Below the pieces are notes generated by a model. It worked only from the letters and a program-made list of their open reading frames with translations. It ran no database searches and was not told the DNA's origin. This document shows positions 22,732 to 32,918 of a stretch of 64,000 nt of DNA, one piece after another (the stretch's first letter is position 1; each line of letters begins with the position of its first letter). A program made the position numbers and the translations under genes. The stretch comes from Carallia brachiata (Eukaryota > Streptophyta > Magnoliopsida > Malpighiales > Rhizophoraceae), in assembly GCA_021464245.1 (NCBI GenBank), contig JADCRB010000070.1, forward strand, positions 685,373 to 749,372. Direction: 5' to 3'.

Positions 22732-23970
22732 TCATGGTATACCTGCATCCATTGTTGCGCGAGCGCACTGTGGAGCCGGTCTTTGTCCTCCACTGCATAC
22801 CGGAACAAGTGGTGGACATATTAAGCAGTTATTTGCAAGGCTGCCTGTAATTCCTGTTGTTGCAAAGAATTGCCGTGGCAGAGTTCCTATCAGGTAGTTG
22901 TTGTCTAGGAGTAAGTTTGTCCAGGATCCTAGTCTTGCTCCATATTCCTGAGGGATTGGACCATCAAAGCGGTTTCGAGATAGATCAATTGAAGTTAGAT
23001 TGGCCAAATCAGCCAAGCTGACGGGTAAACGACCATGCAGTTGGTTAGAATGTGCGTCTAGCACCTGAAGCAGGGTGTTTCTTGCAGGAAGTTCAATGGG
23101 CTCAATTGTTGAGAAGCCATTAGAGGAGACATTGATGTGTGAGAGCTGCGGCAAAGTGAGTAAATCTTGGCTGATGATACCTGTAAAACTGTTATTACTG
23201 ATATCTACTGATGTGAGGCGATGGAGGACTTCTAGAGGCGAAATGTGCCCTGAAATATTGTTATCGCTTAAAGACAATGTTCTCAAGTTTCCTGGAAGAT
23301 TTGGCAAATGTCCGTACAGTTGGTTAGTTCCAAGGTCTAATGAGTTGAGCTGCCATAATCCTGACAGGTCTGGAATCCTGCCTGCTATTTTATTGCCTGC
23401 CAAGCTCAAGTCGGTCAACCTTCGCAATCCTGAAATATTAGTAGGAATTGAGCCAGAGAGGCGGTTCTGCGACAGATCTAGGAAATTAAGGTTCCTCAGC
23501 TGGGTGATGCTACTTGGTATTCTACCGGTGAAGAAGTTTTGGGACAATGCCAGCATGGCAAGGTTTGTTAGATTGGTTATGGTCTCTGGTATGGGCCCTC
23601 GGAATTGGTTCCTGCGTAGATCAAGTCTGGTGAGTTCTGTCAGGTTCCCAATTGAGGGTGCTAGGAAGCCATCATATCCAGCACCATCAAGAACAATGTC
23701 TGTTATTCGACTGCTCGAATTATCTGCTGGGAAGGCACATAGGACCCCCAGAAATCCCCTAGTAGCATGACATGGATCCACTGCGAAATCCCAACTGCCA
23801 AGGTAGGAACCTGTGGGAATAGAGATAGGGTCAATGGAATTTACTATTGAGCGGAGGACATCATTGTCTGATCCCAGTGTCAATCCTTGAGCTATTATGC
23901 AAGTCAGGAACAGGGCCAGAATGATCGAAGTTGGGAGAGTGGAGCGCAGGGATTTCTTTTGTGTTGCCAT
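22732..23970 (-). CDS. Secreted leucine-rich repeat protein, no kinase domain
   Basis: This is a single-exon gene of 412 residues. A signal peptide covers about residues 1-29 (SIILALFLTCIIAQG). A cap region holds the paired cysteines C67 and C78 (DPCHATRGFLGVLC). About a dozen plant-type LRRs of roughly 24 residues follow, with units such as LTRLDLRRNQFRGPIPETI and LNFLDLSQNRLSGSIPTNIS, ending near residue 370. The C-terminal cap is cysteine-rich (NNCLICPPLVPVC). There is no membrane span and no kinase domain, so an apoplastic or wall-associated protein is inferred, in the broad class of PGIP-like and LRR-only proteins. Ligand and role cannot be read from sequence. The start is the first ATG before the signal peptide. 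Confidence 0.9.
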   Translation of the reverse strand: MATQKKSLRSTLPTSIILALFLTCIIAQGLTLGSDNDVLRSIVNSIDPISIPTGSYLGSWDFAVDPCHATRGFLGVLCAFPADNSSSRITDIVLDGAGYDGFLAPSIGNLTELTRLDLRRNQFRGPIPETITNLTNLAMLALSQNFFTGRIPSSITQLRNLNFLDLSQNRLSGSIPTNISGLRRLTDLSLAGNKIAGRIPDLSGLWQLNSLDLGTNQLYGHLPNLPGNLRTLSLSDNNISGHISPLEVLHRLTSVDISNNSFTGIISQDLLTLPQLSHINVSSNGFSTIEPIELPARNTLLQVLDAHSNQLHGRLPVSLADLANLTSIDLSRNRFDGPIPQEYGARLGSWTNLLLDNNYLIGTLPRQFFATTGITGSLANNCLICPPLVPVCSGGQRPAPQCARATMDAGIP

Positions 23971-25440
23971 TGGTGCAATATATGCTGGTGATTTTCATTT
24001 TCCTCAATGCCTATTATATTATGAAACCTCAAAGTTCACTGCGACATCATGAACGCCAATGCCAAGAACTCCAATCAATTTAAAATTTTTATTTAACTAC
24101 CCTTCTTTCCCAAAACAATTAATGACCTTCTGCATCTTCGTTAAACCTCAAAGAACGTGACTACATCTACGAGGTACAATTCTTCGGAGTCATAAACGGA
24201 AGCTAAAGAATGAACCAATATACTAAGAGGAATTTGTTGTTTAGGGTCCTAAATAAACTGTGCAGATCTCTGCAGACTCTGAGAGCCTTTGAATTTGCGA
24301 AACTGAAAAATCAGAACCGATCCCGCCGGGGAGCTATTCAAGTGCCTGAAACCATTAAAGAGATTCAGGGCTTCTGCCATATCATGTTAGACCAGCTCAT
24401 GCCTTGACCAAGCCGCACACCACAATATTTGATGGGAAATACTTGGCGGAATTCCTAAGTAAGGATGAATTTGATATTAAAATGATATAAATTATTAAAT
24501 AATTTAATTAAAAAAAGTATAACAGGTAAGCTGTTAAATATTATGTGACTATTTTAGTGATACTTCAAATATAACTACGTAGTAGAGCTCATATTTTATT
24601 TACTTATATTGTCACATTTAACTTTTTTTTTTAAGCTTTTTGGTAAAATAAAAGAGTCCTTCTCTCTCGACCTTTGAACAGAATTCATAAAGCCAACTCA
24701 TTTAAGTGTATAATATTGACAGAAATAGTTGAAAACCACAATATTCACAAAACCAACAGAAAGACAAGTCTTTGGCCTAATTCCAAGGTCAGCCTGCAGT
24801 CTTCACTTCACACCACTTTCATCGTCTTCCTTCATATAAGTGGCGATCCTCACAATTATCATACAAAGAATGGTAAGTGAACCGGAATAACAATATACCC
24901 AGTTGTTCTCAGAGGACACCAGAGTTCCCAGCTGAAAAGTTTTGTCAATTACATGTTTCTAAACCCAGTGTTTGGCATATAATATTGAAAACCAAAAACA
25001 GAAGTTCAAAGCAGATAGAAATTTTTCAAAAATCTTTTCCCTGAGCTGCCAAGTACCGACTCCCGGGCACTGAGAAATCTCAGCCAACTAACACTGGATG
25101 GCTGGAGCTCGGGATGCCTCGGACAAGCGATGAACCACGACAAAAGGCCACACTAGTCTTTCCCATTTACAAAGTCTCATTTTGTGTCACATACATCACA
25201 AGCCAAAAGAATATGGCATTTCCCTTTGGCAATGAGCAGAATACCAAGTTAGTACTCCTATTTACAAAAGTTCCAAACACGTATACAATTGTAACAAATC
25301 AGATGATTATTTTCCCCTCTCAGGAGGTAAGACTAAGTAGACCTGCACATTATCGTTGCATGTTATCCACTAAAAAGAGAAGAGCACTTGTCAAAAAGTA
25401 TCTTGTGTCTGCTTTTTACTTGTTTTGAAAGTTCTACACT
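23971..25440. other. Intergenic region, LRR gene promoter to F-box gene 3' end
   Basis: It includes the upstream region of the LRR gene. Short open frames at 24210-24407 and 25114-25428 show no domain, splice support or codon pattern I trust. No repeat family was recognised. Confidence 0.45.
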
Positions 25441-27149
25441 CATCTACAAGTTTAGGTTGAACCACCTCGATAAGAAGTCATCCCTGTCAACACCAATAAT
25501 CATGGAATAAGCAAGTTAGCACCAGAAGCTAATACAATTTGACTCTTAATAAAGAGTGACTGATATGAAATCATACAAGTTGGAAACAATATTGCATATA
25601 AACTTGACATAGCAAAGCATGTTCTTCCAAAAGACATCAAATGCCCAGAAATATGTCCATGAGATATACAGCCAAGCTAAGTGAAAATAGATAAACTCTT
25701 GTTGCCAGTATCAATTTTTCTCTTTTTAGTCATTTTCACCATTATCAAATTTTAACTTGAATATCACCTTGAAGGGAAGTCATCTCTGCGACTATCAACT
25801 ATCAAGTTAATAACAAAGTCCACAGGCAAATGCGATGCAATTCTAAATTATCATGAGTGCAACTGTACTAGTACACTTGTACCACAAATTGAGCACACAT
25901 ATAGGAAGCTGCCATAATGTCAAAAAATAATGCAGTCACTCTAAACTGAAATTGAGTACCTCTTCCTCAAATTATCCAACCAATCTATCAGTTGCTGCTT
26001 CCTGTTGGTGTCCACATTAGCAGGTTTTGGTTTAGGCGAAATGAGACTTGCTACACATACAAAAGCTTCAAAGCACTCCCCTTTCAGTCCACGAATCTCA
26101 ATATCATGGACCCTTTCGGTCATCAAATCAAGCCAAACAAGCTTTTTCTTATCCACTTCCAACATAATTTCCTTACCAGTATATGAATAACCCAAAGGCC
26201 TCAAAGACTTGTAATCCAGACGAAAAGTAACCAACTTAGTCCAAGATTCCTTAACCCAATATTCGTTCATAACATATACATCAATAGCTCCATCTTTATT
26301 CTTAGAGAACACACTCAAACAAGATCCTAAAACCCCAATATTGATTGCATGATAAGGATATTGATTGAAATGTTCGGGTAGAGGCATAACCCGAAACTCA
26401 TCCGATCCGAGATCAAACCCGATAATCAGAGTCAGTCCAAGATCAAACGCGATAATCATAAACGGATCATCAATCTGCCCCCCCAACCAATGCAAAGAAC
26501 CATTAACAAGCTCACCCATTTGCTGCGTCCTTCGAACAAGATAAGGCATTTGAACAACCTTACGAGTCCCCTTGTTGACATGAAAGACCCAAGCTTCGGA
26601 CTTTCGAGGGATGAAATCCGGCCCGACGGTCTCCGCAATTCTGACAACCTTATAATCATCAGCCACTCGATCGTATCCGAAACCATAACCAGTGCCTTGT
26701 ATGGCTTCGCCTTCGTTCTGCACCTTCTTCATGGGGATGTACTGAAACAATGGCGGCACCAGGTGAAATATCACCTTACATTCAAAAGTCCCTGGATTAA
26801 AAACCATATGGTCTTCACAATCATTTCTTGTACAGATTAAACCGTCGCAAGTGCCGATAATCGAAGTCCCGATCTGCGGTGGCAAGTAGAGACCTTCCAA
26901 GAATGTCAAGGTCTTGCCGGGACGAAGATTACTGAAGTTTAAGCTGTGAAGGCTGCCGCGGTATTCTTGGATGAAGAGGTGGTTGTTGGTGTTGGTGACG
27001 GTGGATTGGTGAACATGGCGTCTGGCGAAATCGGAGTCGTCGATTTGGGCAAGCCATTGTTTTGAGACGAGCCTGAAGCGTAGTAGCGGCTTTAGGGGAA
27101 GCCGGAGGAAAATGTCGGCGCTAATTTCCGGCGGGAGATGGTCGGACAT
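25427..27149 (-). CDS. F-box protein with F-box-associated domain, two possible alternative last exons
   Basis: The protein is a substrate-recognition subunit of SCF ubiquitin ligases, of the CPR1/CPR30-like plant group. The main reading frame, 25941-27149, gives 402 residues. The F-box is at residues 3-45 (LPPEISADIFLRLPLKPLLR, then FRLVSKQWLAQIDD). An F-box-associated domain follows with FNPGTFECKVI, GYGFGYDRVADDYKVVRIAE, VNGSLHWLGGQ and KESWTKLVTF. The unspliced end reads LRKRYSISV then stop. A good donor (GAAGAG before gtactc) lies inside that tail. Two downstream acceptors join in frame: one near 25786 giving LRKRDDFPSR, one near 25484 giving LRKRDDFLSRWFNLNL. Both ends would replace YSISV. 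The target protein is unknown. Confidence 0.88.
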
Positions 27150-28341
27150 TGCTATTGTTCTTGAGCGTTCTTGCTGGGTTTCTTGGTGGGGTCCTTTCTT
27201 TTGTATTTCAGTTATGATTTTTTTTTTCCGCCTCTGCTTGAGGGTTTTATTTAAGGCCAGAAACGGCAGTGTATTTTGTTTTGCTTTTTTGGTTTTTTGA
27301 GCTGAGGCGTATTTTTGTTAAGGTTATTAGAATCCGATTTTCAAATTAAAAATATTAGTAAGTTAAGATTGAACCAGTTGAACCAATCGAACCGATATTT
27401 AATAGTATATATATGTATAAAAATAATAATTATAAATAGTGATTAAATATTAATTTTTTAATTTTAAAGATGAAATTAAAATTTTTAACCAGACTAAATT
27501 GAATTTTTTAATTAAATTTAGTACTTAAATTATAATTTAAATAATATTTGAACTCAAATTATAATTTATAAATTTTTCAATTTCATTAAAGCGGTCCAAT
27601 TGGTCCAATTTTCACCGGTCCAAATCACTTCTCAAAATTTGCCTAAATCGACTGAAACCTCAGTCGGTCACCAGTTTAACCCATCCAACCGGTCAGTCCA
27701 ATTCGATTTTTACATCAGTGATTTTTCTTACTTGATGAGTAGTGTTATTATTTTTTAGCCGCGCATGACTAAATTTAAATACAATAAAAAAAATAGAGCT
27801 CCTCCACAACCCATTCTGCTAACATTCCCGTTAAAAATACAAGAGAAGGGAGGGAGGCACAGTCCATATCGCGCGGACTTGCACACTAGTTTCATATACG
27901 CTGAAAAGCATAAAAGGGTTTATGAGATCCAAGATAACATCATAGTTTCAATACAAGTCCTACAGCCTACAAATGTGGCTCTTGACCTGCAGGAAAAAAG
28001 GAAAGCATGGTGTGCTCCAAACAGTTGGAAGCTTATGCAGAAATAAATGGATCCCAAATCCAGAACAAGCCGAGCTTCCTGACCTTTCTGTCTCCCCCGA
28101 AAAAGAGAGGAAAAAAAAAAAGAAAGAAGAATACCCTTGTTCAACACATGAAGAAAATGATTGTTCAGCTAACATTTCTCTTCAGGAGACGAAACGGATC
28201 TTGCACAAAGCAGAATTCAGAGATATATTTGCACTTATAAAAGCAACCAAAATATACTTAGTTTGGTCATGTAAAACTAGTCCTGAGAGTATTTATAATC
28301 AACAAGCCATTGAACCAAAACCATACAGTTTATGTCCAACT
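27150..28341. other. Intergenic region between the F-box and B-box genes
   Basis: It carries the F-box promoter, repeat copy C at 27323-27714, and the 3' UTR side of the B-box gene. An open frame at 27973-28386 runs through a purine-rich tract and shows no domain; I take it as chance. Confidence 0.5.
27323..27714. mobile_element. CCGGTT-rich terminal-inverted-repeat element, copy C (degraded)
   Basis: It is inverted relative to copies A and B. It starts gttattagaatccgattt, continues with gaaccagttgaaccaatcga and the AT core with aatttataatt-type text, then the CCGGTC-rich flank. The distal end is decayed (ttcgatttttacatc instead of ttcgattctgacaac). Confidence 0.62.
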
Positions 28342-30039
28342 TCAACCAAGATCAGGCACAGTGAAGTATTCTTCTTCTTCATTTGAAATCTCAATCCTTG
28401 GCTTCTTACGGGGCATGTTGGACTTGCTGGGTCTGTATGAAGTAGCGTTGGTTGATGCTGTCATCGGCAGCTCCGGAACTTCAACTGCTGTCACAGCCTC
28501 TTGAGGAAGTTGCTCACCAAAAAGACCCATGTCGACCAGCCACTCAAATTCTCCTAGCTCAAGTTGCTCTTTCTGCATCATGAAGGGCAATCAAAGTCAC
28601 AAAATGGGGAAAAAATGGCTTTGATTTCAGAGGTAACAAGTAATCTAAGCATCAGTTCTCAGTCTTCTGGCCATGCGGCTTGTCATAACAGACTAAGGAT
28701 GACCAAAAAACAGAAACAGACAAGAAACGTGCTTCAATTGGCAGAGGCAAAGTTGGAAGGCAAAGCTTATAAATTGCGTCAAATGGTCAAAGTTCAGGCT
28801 CTGAAAATTGATCCATAACTAAATAGGGGTTTACCATTCTACAAAGAACTAGCATAGCAATCATCAATTCAGCTTCATTATTTCTCCCCAAACATCGAAA
28901 GCATTCTCTCTAGTTGATGACCGATTAATCAGAGGTTGTTTCTTTATTAAATTGCTTTTATTATATGAGAAACATAATTGCCTCATAGATCTCCTTCTAA
29001 ATGAGGCTCTCACTATCTAGTCCATGGAACCGAGATCAACTTCCAATTCCAGATTCTCCTCTTTTGCATTAAGTTAAAATTTATCATTTACAGCCAAGCA
29101 CACCAGTTCAATCTCTATGGTTTTGAGGCATCTCTACTCAATTCGGTAAAACTTTTCCTCCGTTCTTACCTTGTCAGGGGGTGATTCAATATCTGAGAAT
29201 CGGAGCAAGTCATCAACGGACCATGGGGAGGTCAAGCTTGATGGCTGTTGTACTGGCAATTTCATGGAAGTTTGTTGTGTGCTCTGACTTGGTGGCTCTA
29301 GCCATTTCTTGTCAGTGTCCTTGGTGCTGCCAGAGCTTAGAGCAACTTGAATTCCAGTGGCCAGAAACCGCTGGTGTTTCGCAGAAAGGCTGCCAGCTGA
29401 ATGGATTGGTTCATCACAGTTCTGGCAAAACAGGGCTCTGTCTTCAACGCAGAAGATGAATGCTGGCTTTTCCTGTGTTCCAAATACATCAGAGAACGAG
29501 AAAGAGAGAAGGAAAAACAAAGTTCAATTAGATCACCATGCTTGTCACTTGAACATTAAAGACTTTTAGAAAGGAAAAGGATCAAACTTTCTATCGGGTA
29601 TATTCAAACAGAAATAAAAAGGAGTTCAAGAAAACCACTAGGCCTAGCCTAGTAGCTACCCAATTTAAAAATATACGGTGAGATCTGAAACTCGAACCCC
29701 ACAGATCGAGCTCACTGACAGTTAAATCACTTTATTTTCTCCCAACTCCAAGTCCAACTGGACCGGAAAAAAATTCCCAGTTCTGTAAACACGATATACA
29801 TTATAAGAACTCAAGTCAACTTAAAAGATCTGGAAAAGGTGAGGAATCGGATTTACTTGGCATATGTCACAAGGAGGCAGCTTGCTGGAGAGGCACTGAA
29901 GGAGAAGCCTCTGGTGCTTACTTGCAAGCTTGTTTGCTGCGTGCACTTCTATGTCACATTTGGCACAAAGTGCAGCCTCGTCCGCACAACAAATGACTGT
30001 GGCTGGAGATTTCTCACACACATCGCATTGAATCTTCAT
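28342..30039 (-). CDS. BBX24: B-box zinc finger protein, BBX24/BBX25 (STO) type
   Basis: This is a nuclear light-signalling regulator; BBX24/25 act with HY5 and COP1 in seedling photomorphogenesis. Three exons: 29857-30039, 29170-29472 and 28342-28572, giving 238 residues. B-box 1 covers about residues 5-47 (CDVCEKSPATVICCADEAAL) and B-box 2 about 57-100 (CDICQEKPAFIFCVEDRALF), with the cysteine, aspartate and histidine zinc ligands present. There is no CCT domain, as expected for this subgroup. The C-terminus carries basic RKKPR and ends EEEYFTVPDLG, which matches the VP motif used by this group to bind COP1. It may be orthologous to BBX24 or BBX25; I cannot separate these. Confidence 0.9.
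29640..29760 (-). mobile_element. Possible tRNA-derived SINE fragment in BBX intron 1
   Basis: On the minus strand the text ggggttcgagtttcagatctc contains a canonical pol III B box (GGTTCGA), preceded about 30 bp upstream by a weak A-box-like stretch (taactgtcagtgagctcg). There is no tRNA fold and no clear poly tail. The case rests on the B box alone. Confidence 0.35.
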
Positions 30040-31358
30040 CTTCCCTTGGATGGCGACTTAATATATATTGAATTCCTATTTCAATCTTTTCTGTACTGAT
30101 GAATCCTTCCGATACTTACAGAAAATACCCTTTTCTTCAGACCTTTTTTAGTTGCTACAATTCAACCTTTCAGGTGGATCCAAAAGATAGCTATGTAGCA
30201 TGTACATGGAATGAGTCAAAAAGAAGAGATTTCAAAATCTAAGGGGGACCCACAAATAGAAATATCGCTATGGATGCTTCATCAGTGCCAGAAAGGTGGC
30301 CGAAATACAGATAATTTTCCCTGGAGAGCGAGCGAGCAAAGCTTCAAAGATTACTCCTGTTTTACCAATACCAGGAAGAAACGCTTGTAAGAAGACAAGA
30401 AAAAGAGACCCTTTTAGGCAGAGAAGACCACAAGACGATAAAATCAACTTAAAAGAGAAAAAGAAGACAAGACAAGGGAGCATCCAGAGCATATACAGAG
30501 GTTTTAAGAGATGGCAGTGCTCTGGCAGCCTAATGTAAGTAATAATCTGTGGAGGCTACGAGAAGTAGACTGACTGGTGAGAAATCCAGGGAGCTGAATA
30601 GAGGGAAAGATAAGGCTTTGGGATTTTGGGTATCAAAAACCAGAAATCTGGAAGATACAGCAATATACTGCGGGGCACCTGCTTTAAAAGTAGGCATAGG
30701 CCACAGCCACCAAATGTGTGGCTGTGGTGGCTTAGCAAGCACACCTGGTATCTTTCACTGTTGGATTTTTTTTTTAATATAAAGGATCTGAACTATGGTG
30801 TGAGCGTGACACAAGTACATTATCCTTAAATAGCACTGCATACAGACACGAATGAGAATTAGTCTGTCTAAATCACTATTCCTAATTACATCAAGATAAT
30901 CAGATGAAGTGGGTTTTATCTTTATAACAATTTCAAAAGCTTACAATTTTCTACGTCAATTACCAGTTAACAACATATCTTATTATTCACTAATTATATT
31001 TGGTGTAAGATTTTGGTATCCAAAAAATCGCATTGATTCTGAGTAATTCGGTTTGAACTATCGTCAAACTCATTGCAGTGTACAACTTTTCTAGTAATAT
31101 TTTTTTTGACTCATAAAATTTGAATCTAAAATCTTATTTAAAGAAAACCGAAATTCTTACTATTCGAATAAGATCGTCAATATAAGAATAAGGGATATTC
31201 TAATTTATTAAATATGGAATAAGAAATTTTTTAATTTGATTCATCTCTTCAAACTGATTCAGCGTCAAATATAATAAAAATGAAAAATTTTAGGTGAGAA
31301 TAAATGTACTACACACAAGATATGACAAGTACAAGAAGCATCATCAGATAGACGATCT
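30040..31358. other. Intergenic region upstream of the B-box gene
   Basis: It holds the B-box promoter and leader, with several purine-rich stretches, for example around 30370-30480. No exon was recognised. A short tandem echo of ccacagccaccaaatgtgtggctgtggtgg near 30700-30730 could form a small hairpin. Confidence 0.4.
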
Positions 31359-31808
31359 TTGCTCATGAAACGGCTACAGGGCTTTGCTCAGCAAATAGGC
31401 ACATTTACCTCATTTGTTGCTGAGATTTGGGGCGTCTTGATTGGGTTTCGACTTGCGTGGGAGAAGGGGTACAGGAAGGTATGGATGGAGATTGACTCTT
31501 TAGCTGCTCTGCATTTTGTGGTTGGCAGTTTGCAAAATGCAAAAGCCCGCCATTTTTGTGAAAATCTCATAAAAAGTAGCAGGAGTTCTTGTGTAAAAAC
31601 TGGCAGGTTAAATTTGTCCGTACGTACCCACCGAGAAGGAAATCAAATTGCTGATTGGTTATCAAATTATGCGTTTGCCCGATCTGACATTGGCAATGCT
31701 ATTCTTCAACCTTCCGGCACATTTGCTTCCCTTGCCTTGCTGAAAAATGACATGGAGAGTTTGGCTAGCGGACCTGAACATTGCTATGCTTCCCTGTTGG
31801 CGAAATAA
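31359..31808 (+). mobile_element. RNase H-like domain ORF, relic of a non-LTR retrotransposon
   Basis: The 149-codon open frame contains AEIWGVLIGFRLAWEKGYRK, WMEIDSLAALHF and THREGNQIADWLSNYA. This is the RVT_3-type RNase H domain found at the C-terminus of plant LINE-like polymerases and in scattered orphan proteins. The acidic residues expected at E (AEIWG), D (EIDS) and D (QIADW) are visible. No reverse transcriptase, endonuclease or poly(A)-flanked full element is present, and the flanks are AT-rich. It may be a decayed 3' end of an element or a captured domain; no promoter or intron supports a host gene. Confidence 0.65.
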
Positions 31809-32918
31809 TAATAATAATAATAACAATAAATAAATGAATAAAATAAAATAAAATAAATCTTTAAATTTATTTGACACCAGCAAAGTTTCTTTAAATAAAA
31901 TCATGGCATTGCATTTGCTTATATATATTATCATATTTATAAATTTATTAAATATCGTTCGTTATTTTTATCTAACTATTCTTTAGGAGCACTTATCATT
32001 TATTGTTAAACTTAAATAAACTTTCAACTATAATCTCAACTACTTATAAATCTACTAACCTTTAGCAGTATAAAAACTTAGAACCTTAACTACTGCAGAA
32101 TAATAATCACCGAATCAACAGACTACTGTGGCATCTCAAGTGATGCACCTTGAAAAGACTATTTTTTGAAAGAATAAAAGAAAAGATGTGATTAAAAATT
32201 TGACTTGATTTTTATTGTACCTTTATTATTATTTTTTATATAAATTTAATTTTTTTTTCTACCTTTTATAAGAAAAAGAAACGGAGAAGAAAAATGACAA
32301 CTTTACAAATTCCTGTTGCGGCGCAGTTGTCCTCAAAGAAAATATACACCGCTAAAGCGTTGGTATAAATAGTAGGAACTTGTTATTATTTAATTAGTAA
32401 TATTGAGTTTAAATTTTTTAGAATATAGTCGTGTTAAATATTTATTGAGAGACATTTGACGCTCTTCGAGATCCTATTCAGATCGATCCAGATTAATCAG
32501 TCTATTATACTGAATATTCAGCGGTTTTAAAAAAAAAAAAAAAAAAAACATACGTCAGTGCATCCGCCAGAGCGTGCATGCGGCGCGTCAAGCTATCTCT
32601 CACCACTCTCTAGTTTCGTCGTTCATGCCGCCTTTCTTGTCCAAACAGGTCCTAGGGTTTCTTATTTTCTTCAACAAGAAAACAAAAAATCCAAACTTTG
32701 ATTATCCTTATCTTCTTGATCTTAATTTTCCGATTATCTTTCAGGTGCGCTTTTCGTTGAAAGTTTCTTTATTTTTTCTCGCCCTCTTCAATTTTCTACG
32801 AAATCGCACGTCTTTATTGTTAGATTCCAATTTCATTTCCTTTTTTTGGGTAATTTTCCAATTTAGTATTAAAATTCGCATGCGAAAGGCTGTACAAATC
32901 AGTGATTACTGAAGGAAG
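31809..32918. other. Intergenic region and 5' leader of the MAC5-like gene
   Basis: AT-rich to about 32560. The stretch after 32570 is GC-richer and probably transcribed leader. An open frame at 32574-32912 shows no domain. A leader intron ending at the acceptor tttcag near 32744 is possible. Confidence 0.4.

Noticed and set aside
23075..23770. 231-codon plus-strand frame
   Set aside because: It is the complement of the LRR gene; regular repeats on the minus strand leave the opposite strand free of stops. No domain.
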